Source: JAULUH01 sp032111745 (GTDB lineage Bacteria > Chloroflexota > Anaerolineae > JAAEKA01). From it: a stretch of DNA of 12,463 nucleotides. The translations under genes and the position numbers were made by a program. Position 1 is the stretch's first letter. Each line of letters opens with the position of its first letter. Shown one piece after another: positions 1 to 6,732 of this stretch. The DNA lies in NCBI GenBank assembly GCA_032111745.1, contig JAULUH010000312.1, forward strand, positions 1-12,463. The letters run 5' to 3'. The notes below the pieces were generated by a model. It saw only the letters and a program-made list of their open reading frames with translations. It was not told where the DNA came from and ran no database searches.

Positions 1-861
1 AATGGTGCAGGCAAAGGCCGCGGCCAGTCTCTTGATCTTCGTGTTGTCGTAGACCATGCTGTGGGCCTTGTCGCCCAGCAGGCTGGGGCCTAACACGGGA
101 TCGTAGGCCGCGATCAGCTCCGAGGGCGCATACACTAGCTGCGGCACCACGCCGAGGGCATCGGCCATGATGGTGTAGATCTGGTTCCAGGTTAGCCACT
201 CGTCGGAGGTGATGTGGAAGGCCTGGCCAAAGGCCCGGTGGTTGCCGAGCAGCGACACGAACCCCCTGGCGAAGTCCCGGTGGTGAGTCAGCGTCCACAG
301 GGAGGTGCCGTCGCCGTGGACGATCACCGGCCGTCCCTGGCCAAGGCGATGCAGGGAGGTATAGCCGCCGAACAGGGGCACCTTGGTGGCATCGTAGGTA
401 TGGGCCGGGCGCACGATGGTGACCGGAAACTGCTCCTCCCGGTAGGCCTGCAGCAGCAGCTCCTCGCAGGCGATCTTCTGCTGGGCGTACTCCCAGTAGG
501 GGTTGTGAAGAGGTGTGGACTCGGTGACCGGCAGGCTGCTGGGTGGGGTCTGGTACACCGAGGCGGAGCTGATGAACACATACTGCCCGGTGCGGCCGCG
601 CCACAGGGCAAGGTCGGCGGCCACGTGGTCGGGCGTAAAGCCGATCCACTGGACCACGGCATCGTAGCTGCGCCCGGCCAGGACCGCCTCGACGCTGGCG
701 CGATCCCGAATGTCGCCGTGCAGCACGATGGCCCCGGGAGGGATGGGGTGGATCGTGGTCTGGCCGCGGTTCAGCAGAGTGAGCTCGATACCTTCCCGCA
801 GCGCCAGCTCCGCGCAGGCCGAGCTGATGACGCCGGTGCCGCCGATGAAGAGAATTTTCAT
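1..861 (-). CDS. NAD-dependent epimerase/dehydratase (extended SDR), partial at window edge
   Basis: This is the N-terminal 287 residues of a nucleotide-sugar epimerase/dehydratase-like protein whose 3' end lies outside the window. The Rossmann glycine motif GGTGVIS sits at residues 7-13, right after the first beta strand. The acidic HGDIRD segment is at 48-53. The active site shows the SSAS serines (98-101) and the YxxxK pair (Y125, K129), followed by the RPAHTYD segment (151-157) typical of the family. Family members are usually about 310-340 residues, so perhaps 30-50 are missing. The start at 861 has an AGGAG ribosome site (871-875) 9 nt upstream. No separate promoter is evident; the gene follows the AEC permease on the same strand but is separated by a large inverted repeat, so co-transcription is uncertain. 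The cofactor-binding fold is clear; the substrate is not. Confidence 0.88.
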   Translation of the reverse strand, partial: MKILFIGGTGVISSACAELALREGIELTLLNRGQTTIHPIPPGAIVLHGDIRDRASVEAVLAGRSYDAVVQWIGFTPDHVAADLALWRGRTGQYVFISSASVYQTPPSSLPVTESTPLHNPYWEYAQQKIACEELLLQAYREEQFPVTIVRPAHTYDATKVPLFGGYTSLHRLGQGRPVIVHGDGTSLWTLTHHRDFARGFVSLLGNHRAFGQAFHITSDEWLTWNQIYTIMADALGVVPQLVYAPSELIAAYDPVLGPSLLGDKAHSMVYDNTKIKRLAAAFACTI

Positions 862-885
862 AGGTCAAAACTCCTGGTGAAGTGC

Positions 886-1012
886 GACCAGGCCGGAAGG
901 GCACCGCAGAGTCGCAAAGAGCGCCTTTCTGGTCCGGTCTCCTCTGGACTCCTCTGGTCCATGGTTCCCCTTGGCGCTCTTTGCGCCTCTGCGGTGCCCT
1001 TCCGGCCTGGTC
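886..1012. repeat. Large imperfect inverted repeat between two minus-strand genes
   Basis: The left arm at 886-925 and the right arm at 973-1012 are reverse complements over 40 bp with a single mismatch, separated by 47 bp. The spacer holds a near-perfect direct repeat of CTCCTCTGG. The right arm reads GGCGCTCTTTGCGCCTCTGC, a style of low-complexity intergenic repeat known from many environmental bacterial genomes. The element begins 15 bp after the stop codon of the AEC permease, so it may act as a terminator, but no T-run follows it. Confidence 0.85.
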
Positions 1013-1027
1013 CGGATCCGGCATCCA

Positions 1028-1975
1028 CTACTGGCCCAGGGTCAGCGCCAGCACGATGGCCAGGGCAGGCAGGGAGAGCAGGGTTGACACCACCACGATG
1101 CTGCTGGCCAGCTTGCCGTCGGCGCCCAGGAGCTCGGCCATGACGTAGGAGATGGCGGCGGTGGGCATGGCCAGGTACAGGAGCGCGATGGTGGTTTCGA
1201 CGCCATCCAGGCGCAGGGCACGCGTGGCCAGCAGGCCCACCAGGGGTGCCACCATCACCTTGATGGTGGCGGCCACAGCCGCGGCCGGCCCTCCGGCCCG
1301 CACGGCCCCGGGGTCCAGGGTGGCGCCGATGCCCAACAGGGCCAGGGGCAGCGCCATCTGGCCCAGGGTCGCCAGGGTGCGGTCGATGGCCTGGGGCAGC
1401 TCGAGCCCGCTATAGGCGAAGAGCACCCCAACGAGGCAGGCCCACACCAGGGGGTTGGCCAGCACCCCGCGCAGCAGCTGAACCGCCGAGTCGCGCCAGC
1501 GGGCGGGCTGGCCGTTGGAGCTTTGCAGCACGGCCACGGCCGCCACGCTGTAGATGGGGATCAGCGGCGCGGTGGCCAGCAGGGCCACGGCCTGGAGCTG
1601 GGGGCTGTCCTGGCCGGTGGCGGCCAGCGCGTAGAGCACCACGGGCAGCCCAACGTAGGTGAGGTTGCTGCGGTACGCGCCCTGGACGAACGCGGCCAGC
1701 GACGGCCGGCTCAGCCCCAGCCCGCGCCCGGCCAGGTAGCCCACGGCGATGCAGGCCAGCATGCCGATCACCAGCACGGCAAAGATATCGGTCGCTGCGC
1801 CCAACTCCGAATCCGCGGTGGCCGTGCTCTGGAACAGCAACGCCGGCAGCCCCACCCAGTAGACCAGCCGGTTGGTCTCCCGGAAGAAGCCCATAGACGC
1901 GAAGCCGGACCAGCGCAGCACGGCACCGGCTGCGATGACCAGGATAATAGGCGCCAGGATGTTGACGACGACCAT
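1028..1975 (-). CDS. AEC (auxin efflux carrier) family permease
   Basis: A 315-residue, very hydrophobic integral membrane protein with about ten membrane segments. It fits the AEC family (malonate/malate and other organic-acid carriers in bacteria). Family signs are the N-terminal VNILAPIILVIAAGAVLRW stretch, the NRLVYWVGLPALLF segment (35-48), the ANPLVWACLVG segment after the central loop (173-183), and LPLALLGIGATL (209-220), repeated in style near the C-terminus at 269-305. Length matches the family. The open frame extends 105 codons further upstream, but that part is arginine/proline-rich, non-hydrophobic and covers the promoter, so the ATG at 1975 starting MVVVNILAPI is chosen. No good ribosome site precedes it. 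A promoter is visible at 2059-2087. The transported substrate cannot be read from sequence. Confidence 0.88.
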   Translation of the reverse strand: MVVVNILAPIILVIAAGAVLRWSGFASMGFFRETNRLVYWVGLPALLFQSTATADSELGAATDIFAVLVIGMLACIAVGYLAGRGLGLSRPSLAAFVQGAYRSNLTYVGLPVVLYALAATGQDSPQLQAVALLATAPLIPIYSVAAVAVLQSSNGQPARWRDSAVQLLRGVLANPLVWACLVGVLFAYSGLELPQAIDRTLATLGQMALPLALLGIGATLDPGAVRAGGPAAAVAATIKVMVAPLVGLLATRALRLDGVETTIALLYLAMPTAAISYVMAELLGADGKLASSIVVVSTLLSLPALAIVLALTLGQ

Positions 1976-2044
1976 GGGCGAAGAGCGGTCCCGGTGCAGG
2001 GGCCGGCACAGTCGTAGTCCAAGACCAGGGCACCGGGCTTCCTT

Positions 2045-2068
2045 ATAGTATACCGGATAGTATACCGG
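2045..2068. repeat. 12-bp perfect tandem repeat over a -10 box
   Basis: ATAGTATACCGG occurs twice head to tail, at 2045-2056 and 2057-2068. Read on the minus strand each copy contains TATACT, a good -10 hexamer. The upstream copy is in register with a -35 box; the downstream copy falls at the predicted transcription start. Each copy also carries the palindrome GTATAC. Confidence 0.9.
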
Positions 2069-2087
2069 GATCCAGGGTGCGCTGCAA
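2059..2087 (-). promoter_or_regulatory. Predicted sigma-70 promoter of the AEC permease
   Basis: On the minus strand TTGCAG (2082-2087) and TATACT (2059-2064) are separated by exactly 17 bp. The predicted transcript would start near 2052, leaving a leader of about 77 nt before the ATG at 1975. Confidence 0.65.
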
Positions 2088-2193
2088 AGCCTCCGCGGGG
2101 GCATTTCATTCCGCAAGGCAGGGACACCAGGCGGGTAGGAACGCCCGCCCCGCCAATGGGACAGGGTGTAGCGCGCGAGCGCCTCCTGTAGAA

Positions 2194-2222
2194 TTGACAG
2201 GGTACCATCATGGGGATAGACT
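2194..2222 (+). promoter_or_regulatory. Predicted sigma-70 promoter of the DUF4332 gene
   Basis: TTGACA (2194-2199) and TAGACT (2217-2222) are separated by 17 bp. The predicted start near 2229 gives a leader of about 64 nt to the ATG at 2293. Confidence 0.7.
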
Positions 2223-2292
2223 AGGTGCCAGCAGACACGGCCGTTACTGGCCAAATACCACAGTGTCAGACTACGAGGAGGATTCGACAATC

Positions 2293-3330
2293 ATGGCGAA
2301 CAAGAACAACAGGTTGGTGGTGGCTTACTACGCCAACCGCGCGGCCGCCGAAGCTGCCGCGGAACAGCTGAAGGACTGGGACAAGGCGAACGATGCGATC
2401 AAGCTGGGGGCCATCGCGGTTCTGGCGATCAACCCGAAGAACGGTGAACTGGAGGCCTCAGAGATCGGCCAGCGCGAGACCGGCAGCGGGGCCCTGTGGG
2501 GCACGGCCATCGGCGCGGCGGTCGGCATCCTGACCGGCGGCATCGGCCTCATCCCCGGACTGCTGCTGGGCGCGGGCGGTGGTGCCGTGGTGGGCTCGCT
2601 GTTTCACAAGGACGTAGGCATGACCGATGCCGACCAGCAGGAAATGGCGAACAACCTGCGCCAGGGCGGCGCGGCCCTGGCCGTGATGGCCGACGACTTC
2701 GAGGTCGATAGCACCCTGGCGCAGATGAAACACCTCGGCGGCCGGGTCGAATCCTACGTCGTACCGGAGACGACCGCGAACGTGTTGACGACCGCCGCCG
2801 AGGCCCAGGTCGCAGCCACGGCAGCCGTCGACGAGGCCGTGACCGACGTGGCGGCCGAGGTCAAGGATGCGGCACGTAGCGTGGCGGTCGACCTGCCCAA
2901 CCTGGCGCCGGCGGGCGTGGCTGCGGTCAGCGGCCTGGTGGCGGCCAGTGACTTCAGCTCGACAGATGCAGCCAAGCTGCACGACGCCGGTGTGGCCAAG
3001 GCCTCGGAGCTCCTCCAGCGCGGGGCCACGCCCAAGGGGCGGGCCGAGCTGGCGGCGGCCACGGGCCTCTCCGCCGACGCCATCCTGATGTCGGTGAAGC
3101 GGCTGGACCTGATGCGCATCAAGGGCGTCGGCTTCAAGTATGCCAAGCTGCTGCTGGCTTCGGGCATCGATACGGTGCCTGAGCTGGCCACGCGCAACCC
3201 GGCCAACCTCCTGGCCAAGATGACCGAGGTGAACGCCGCCGAGCACATCGTGGAGGCCCTGCCGTCACAGCACGAGGTGGCCGGCTGGGTGGACATGGCC
3301 AAGACGCTGCCCAAGGTAGTGGTCTGGTAA
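2293..3330 (+). CDS. Glycine-zipper (DUF1269-like) / DUF4332 helix-hairpin-helix fusion protein
   Basis: A 345-residue protein with two distinct halves. Residues 8-155 resemble DUF1269-type proteins: an alpha/beta segment (LVVAYYANRAAAEAAAEQL), then a glycine-rich stretch at 62-102 (TAIGAAVGILTGGIGLIPG and on) that could enter a membrane as a glycine zipper, then a return to soluble sequence. Residues 165-200 are an alanine-rich helix or linker. Residues 220-345 look like DUF4332: DAAKLHDAGVAKASELLQRG followed by IKGVGFKYAKLLLASGIDTV (276-295), a helix-hairpin-helix of the kind seen in nucleic-acid-binding proteins. The ATG at 2293 is preceded by GAGGAGG (2275-2281) at 11 nt; the frame is open 72 codons upstream, but that part overlaps the promoter. 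The oxidoreductase gene starts 31 nt downstream with no evident promoter of its own, so the two are probably co-transcribed. Cellular function is unknown; binding to DNA or another protein through the C-terminal half is only an inference. Confidence 0.85.
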   Translation: MANKNNRLVVAYYANRAAAEAAAEQLKDWDKANDAIKLGAIAVLAINPKNGELEASEIGQRETGSGALWGTAIGAAVGILTGGIGLIPGLLLGAGGGAVVGSLFHKDVGMTDADQQEMANNLRQGGAALAVMADDFEVDSTLAQMKHLGGRVESYVVPETTANVLTTAAEAQVAATAAVDEAVTDVAAEVKDAARSVAVDLPNLAPAGVAAVSGLVAASDFSSTDAAKLHDAGVAKASELLQRGATPKGRAELAAATGLSADAILMSVKRLDLMRIKGVGFKYAKLLLASGIDTVPELATRNPANLLAKMTEVNAAEHIVEALPSQHEVAGWVDMAKTLPKVVVW

Positions 3331-3361
3331 GCCAGCCAGAACGGAAAGGCTGGATGCAGCC

Positions 3362-4381
3362 ATGTCCCCTGATCTCGTGAGGGTTGCTCTGATCGGTGCC
3401 GGTCGCATCGGCTGCATCCACGCCGGAAACCTGGCCTTTCGCATTCCCGGGGCCAGGCTGGTGGCCGTGGCCGATGTCGTGGCCGAGGCGGCAGCCAACG
3501 CGGCCCGGGATTATAACATCCCCGTGGCCATCGCGGACTACCACCCGCTGCTGGAGCGGCACGACGTCGACGCCGTGGTGATCTGCTCGGCCACCGACAC
3601 CCATGCCCGCATCATCGGCGAGGCCGCCGCCGCGGGCAAGCACATCTTCAGCGAGAAGCCCATCGACCACGACCTGGGGCGCATCGACCGGGCCCTGGCC
3701 GCGGTGGACGCGGCGGGGGTCAAGCTCCAGGTAGGCTTCAATCGCCGCTTCGACCCCAACTTCCAGCGCATGCACGACCTGGTGGCGGCGGGCCGCATCG
3801 GCCTTCCCCACCTGTTGCACATCACCAGCTACGACCCGGAACCGCCGCCCGTGGAGTATGTGAAGGTATCGGGCGGCATCTTCCTGGACATGACCATCCA
3901 CGACTTCGACATGGCCCGCTATCTGGTGGGCTCGGAGGTAGTGGAGGTCTACGTGGCCGGCGGGGTGATGATCGACCCGGCCATCGGCGAGGCGGGGGAT
4001 CTGGACACTGCGGTGACCGTGCTGCGCTTCGCCAGCGGCGCCATCGGCACCATCGCCAACAGCCGCCGCGCGGTGTACGGCTACGACCAGCGCGCGGAGA
4101 TCCTGGGCGCGGCCGGCGGGCTATCGGCCGCCAACAACTTCCCGGACCAGGTGACCCTGATGGACGGGGACGCGGTGCAGCGCAGCAAGCCGTTGCACTT
4201 CTTCCTCGAGCGCTATGCGGAGAGCTACCTGTTGGAGATGCGGGCCTTCATCGAGGCGGTGCAGCAGGACCGGCCGGTGCCGGTGACGGGAGCGGATGGC
4301 CGGGCCCCGGTGGTGATCGGCCTGGCGGCCTGGCAGTCCTACCGGGAGCGCCGGCCGGTGGCGATCAACCCGGGCCTCTGA
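3362..4381 (+). CDS. iolG: Gfo/Idh/MocA oxidoreductase, probable inositol 2-dehydrogenase
   Basis: A 339-residue NAD(P)-dependent dehydrogenase. The dinucleotide-binding motif GAGRIG is at 12-17. The EKP motif (98-100) supplies catalytic K99. The sequence GGIFLDMTIHDFDMARYL (171-188) supplies D176 and H180. This Lys/Asp/His set and the DMTIHDFDMARY wording are hallmarks of myo-inositol 2-dehydrogenases, which oxidise myo-inositol to scyllo-inosose in the cytoplasm. Length is typical. A GGAAAGG sequence (3343-3349) precedes the ATG. It follows the DUF4332 gene by 31 nt and no other inositol catabolism gene is in view, so a related polyol or sugar substrate is possible; assignment to the broad family is certain, the exact substrate less so. 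Confidence 0.85.
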   Translation: MSPDLVRVALIGAGRIGCIHAGNLAFRIPGARLVAVADVVAEAAANAARDYNIPVAIADYHPLLERHDVDAVVICSATDTHARIIGEAAAAGKHIFSEKPIDHDLGRIDRALAAVDAAGVKLQVGFNRRFDPNFQRMHDLVAAGRIGLPHLLHITSYDPEPPPVEYVKVSGGIFLDMTIHDFDMARYLVGSEVVEVYVAGGVMIDPAIGEAGDLDTAVTVLRFASGAIGTIANSRRAVYGYDQRAEILGAAGGLSAANNFPDQVTLMDGDAVQRSKPLHFFLERYAESYLLEMRAFIEAVQQDRPVPVTGADGRAPVVIGLAAWQSYRERRPVAINPGL

Positions 4382-4490
4382 GGCGCCAGGCCCCAGAATC
4401 GACAACGCCCGCCCTGGGCTTGGGGGGAGGGTTCCCAGAGGGGCATTGATGTTTGAAGTATAGCACAGGTTGCCGGAGACGTCAAGTCTC

Positions 4491-4542
4491 GGCCGGGCCT
4501 GGTGTAGACGCCCCTGACGGGGCGTCTACACCAGGCCCGGCC
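4491..4542. terminator. Perfect 24-bp stem hairpin between convergent genes
   Basis: The arms at 4491-4514 and 4519-4542 are exact reverse complements with the 4-nt loop TGAC. The core reads GTAGACGCCCC / GGGGCGTCTAC. It lies between the ends of the plus-strand oxidoreductase (4381) and the minus-strand polyphosphate kinase (4549), the position expected of a bidirectional terminator. No long T-run follows either arm, so it may instead be, or have arisen from, an interspersed palindromic repeat. A second small inverted repeat (GAGAC at 4476-4480, GTCTC at 4486-4490) abuts it. Confidence 0.65.
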
Positions 4543-4548
4543 TCGTGA

Positions 4549-5457
4549 TCAAGGAAAAACCTCCGGCACGAAACTCTGGCTCTCCATGGGCGGCCGCACG
4601 TAGCCGATATTGGTCTGCCGCGGGGGCAGCACGATGGGAGCGGGGGTGAGGTCCTGGTAGGGGATCTGCTTGAGCAGGTGGCTGATGCAGTTGAGCCGGG
4701 CCAGCTTCTTCACGTCGGCGTTGACCACCCACCACGGCGCTTCCTTGATATCGGTATACGAGAACATGTTATCCTTGGCCATGGAGAACTCGACCCAGCG
4801 GGAGCGGGCGTTGAGATCCATGGGGCTCAGCTTCCAGCGCTTGGTGGGGTCCTCAATGCGGTCCTGGAAGCGCTTCTCCTGTTCCTCGTCGCTGACCGAG
4901 AACCAGTACTTGATCAGGATGATGCCGGAGCGCACCAGCATGCGCTCGAAGGAGGGGCAGGAGCGCAGGAACTCCCAGTACTCCTCCTCGGTGCAGAAGC
5001 CCATCACCCGCTCCACACCGGCGCGGTTGTACCAGCTGCGGTCAAACAGGACCATCTCCCCGGCCGCCGGGAGCTGGGCCACGTAGCGCTGGAAATACCA
5101 CTGGGTCTTTTCCCGCTCGGTCGGCGCGGGCAGGGCCGCGACCCGGCAGAAGCGGGGGTTGAGGCATTCGGTGATGCGCTTGATGGTGCCGCCCTTGCCC
5201 GCGGCATCGCGGCCCTCGAAGATCACCACCACCTTCAGGCCCCGGTCCTTGACCCACTCCTGCAGCTTGACCAGCTCGATCTGCAGCTTGCGCAGCTCCT
5301 CCTCGTACACCTTGGTGGAGATCTTCTTCTGGTCGGCGGAAACCCTGGCAGCCTCGGACAGGGGTGGCATGCTGGCCACATCGGCCGCGCTGCCATCCTG
5401 GCCATTGCTCGACGACGACGCCTCTGCAGGCTGCTTATCCTTCTTCTTTTTCCCCAT
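4549..5457 (-). CDS. ppk2: Polyphosphate kinase 2 (PPK2 family)
   Basis: A 302-residue cytoplasmic enzyme that moves phosphate between polyphosphate and nucleotides. The Walker A loop EGRDAAGKGG (81-90) is followed by TIKRITECLNPR and by ALPAPTEREKTQWYFQRYV (108-126). The second motif FDRSWYNRAGVERVMGFC (138-155) carries the Walker B aspartate. A lid segment, KYWFSVSDEEQEKRFQDR, is at 183-200, followed by WKLSPMDLNARSRW. The run of motifs matches the one-domain PPK2 group typified by Pseudomonas PA0141, which mainly uses ADP or GDP; that subclass is inferred from overall similarity. The first 45 residues are a lysine-rich and serine-rich tail that looks disordered. The ATG at 5457 has an excellent AGGAGG site (5463-5468), so the 37-codon upstream extension is rejected. 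It has its own promoter. Confidence 0.95.
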   Translation of the reverse strand: MGKKKKDKQPAEASSSSNGQDGSAADVASMPPLSEAARVSADQKKISTKVYEEELRKLQIELVKLQEWVKDRGLKVVVIFEGRDAAGKGGTIKRITECLNPRFCRVAALPAPTEREKTQWYFQRYVAQLPAAGEMVLFDRSWYNRAGVERVMGFCTEEEYWEFLRSCPSFERMLVRSGIILIKYWFSVSDEEQEKRFQDRIEDPTKRWKLSPMDLNARSRWVEFSMAKDNMFSYTDIKEAPWWVVNADVKKLARLNCISHLLKQIPYQDLTPAPIVLPPRQTNIGYVRPPMESQSFVPEVFP

Positions 5458-5556
5458 GCTAACCTCCTGGCAAGAAGCGAAGATGACGCGACCGATGGCG
5501 GCTGACCCGCATCCCGGGCGCCAGAACGGTCCCCCGGGGCCGGGTTTGCCGGCATC

Positions 5557-5585
5557 ATTATGGCACAAGCCCCATGGTTTGTCAA
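5557..5585 (-). promoter_or_regulatory. Predicted sigma-70 promoter of ppk2
   Basis: On the minus strand TTGACA (5580-5585) and CATAAT (5557-5562) are spaced by 17 bp. The -35 box lies 7 bp after the stop codon of the iron importer ATPase, so ppk2 can be transcribed independently of that operon. The leader is about 93 nt and holds a small GCCGG/CCGGC hairpin (5539-5553). Confidence 0.75.
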
Positions 5586-5592
5586 CGCGAAA

Positions 5593-6732
5593 TTAACGCC
5601 GGACGCTGTGCTCCCCCTGGAAGCACACCAGGCCGTGGTCCGCCGACAGCACCACCTGCACCGGCGTGCCCGCAGCATAGAGGCCGGTATGGGGCATCAG
5701 GCAGCGCACGCTGCGGCCCGAGGGCAGGCGTACCCGGTACTGCCAGTTGTCGCCGATGAACTCGGCCGCCTCCACCACGCCGTGGGCCACGACACCCGGG
5801 CCCGCAGGCCGCAGGGCCAGGTCGTGGGGCCGCGTCATCACGTCCACCACCTGCCCCGGCCGGATGGCGTCCGCGGGCGGCAGCAGGCCAATCTCGGTCT
5901 CGAGTCCGGCTGGGGTGACCGCGGCGGGCAGAAAGTCGGCGGCACCGAGGAAGTCGGCTACGAAGCGGTTGTGGGGGGTGTGGAAGATGTGCTCGGGCGT
6001 GTCCACCTGCTCCACGAAGCCCCGGCGCATCACCGCCACCCGGTCGCCCAGCATCAGGGCCTCCTGCTGGTCGTGGGTGACGAACAGGGCCGTGCTGCCG
6101 CTTTCACGGAGGATGCGCCGCACCTCCGCCCGCATCTGCTGCCGCAGCTCGGCATCCAGGTTGCTGAAGGGCTCGTCGAACAGGATCACCGCCGGGTTGG
6201 GCGCCAGGGCCCGGGCCAGGGCCACCCGTTGCTGCTGCCCGCCCGACAGGGCGTGGGGGTAGCGCTCGGCCAGGCCGTCCAGCCCCACCAGGGCCAGCAC
6301 CTCCTGCACCCGGCGGTGGCGCTCCGGCCGGGACAGGCGCTGCAGGCCGAACTCGACGTTGCCCGCCACCGACAAATGGGGGAACAGCGCGTAGTCCTGG
6401 AACACCATGCCCAGGCCGCGCTTCTCGGGCGGCAGGCAGCGGGATCGGTCTGCGACCAGCTCCCCCCGGATGCGCACGGTGCCGCCGTCGGGCTGCTCGA
6501 AGCCGGCGATGAGGCGCAGGGTAGTGGTCTTGCCGCAGCCGCTGGGGCCCAGCAGCACCATGGTCTCACCCGCCATCACCATCAGGGAGAGCCCTTTGAC
6601 GTCGCCGCCGATCTCCGGGCCGGCCGGCCGCGCGGGATCCGGCTGCTCCACGGCGTGGATGAAGCTCTTGACCACGCAGTGCAGCTCCACGACCGGCGTG
6701 GGCGGCGCCACCAGCTCATGCGGGTCCGGCAT
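5593..6732 (-). CDS. fbpC: Ferric-iron type ABC transporter ATP-binding protein
   Basis: A 379-residue ATPase that would power the importer encoded with the two genes upstream of it. Visible motifs are Walker A GPSGCGKTT (62-70), the Q-loop FQDYALFPH (111-119), signature LSGGQQQR (162-169), Walker B AVILFDE (181-187), the D-loop SNLD and the H-loop VTHDQQ (H220). The C-terminal 110 residues form a TOBE-like regulatory domain, as in FbpC/PotA-type ATPases. The start overlaps the end of the permease gene by 17 bp, indicating translational coupling. An oddity is a proline-rich insertion of roughly 15 residues (about 29-44, PDPARPAGPE) between the first two beta strands, where relatives are compact. 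Substrate assignment to iron rests mainly on the binding protein; molybdate, thiamine or polyamine importers use similar ATPases. Confidence 0.92.
   Translation of the reverse strand: MPDPHELVAPPTPVVELHCVVKSFIHAVEQPDPARPAGPEIGGDVKGLSLMVMAGETMVLLGPSGCGKTTTLRLIAGFEQPDGGTVRIRGELVADRSRCLPPEKRGLGMVFQDYALFPHLSVAGNVEFGLQRLSRPERHRRVQEVLALVGLDGLAERYPHALSGGQQQRVALARALAPNPAVILFDEPFSNLDAELRQQMRAEVRRILRESGSTALFVTHDQQEALMLGDRVAVMRRGFVEQVDTPEHIFHTPHNRFVADFLGAADFLPAAVTPAGLETEIGLLPPADAIRPGQVVDVMTRPHDLALRPAGPGVVAHGVVEAAEFIGDNWQYRVRLPSGRSVRCLMPHTGLYAAGTPVQVVLSADHGLVCFQGEHSVRR

Larger units (their letters stand above)
1976..2292. other. 317-bp divergent intergenic region
   Basis: No gene is seen here. The region holds a minus-strand promoter for the AEC permease (2059-2087) and a plus-strand promoter for the DUF4332 gene (2194-2222). 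It also holds a 12-bp tandem duplication (2045-2068) and a small hairpin with GGCGGG/CCCGCC arms (2130-2135 and 2144-2149). The coding potential predicted across it in either direction is poor. Confidence 0.7.

Noticed and set aside
214..1143. A 309-codon plus-strand open frame over the epimerase and the inverted repeat
   Set aside because: It crosses a gene, a large palindrome and the next gene's end; no family features are seen and the opposite strand encodes a clear SDR protein.
1976..2290. A 105-codon N-terminal extension of the AEC permease
   Set aside because: The extension is not hydrophobic, runs through the promoter and the 12-bp tandem repeat, and family members begin with the first membrane segment at the chosen ATG.
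2077..2292. A 72-codon N-terminal extension of the DUF4332 protein
   Set aside because: It would include the predicted promoter; the ATG at 2293 has a strong GAGGAGG site and begins the recognisable domain.
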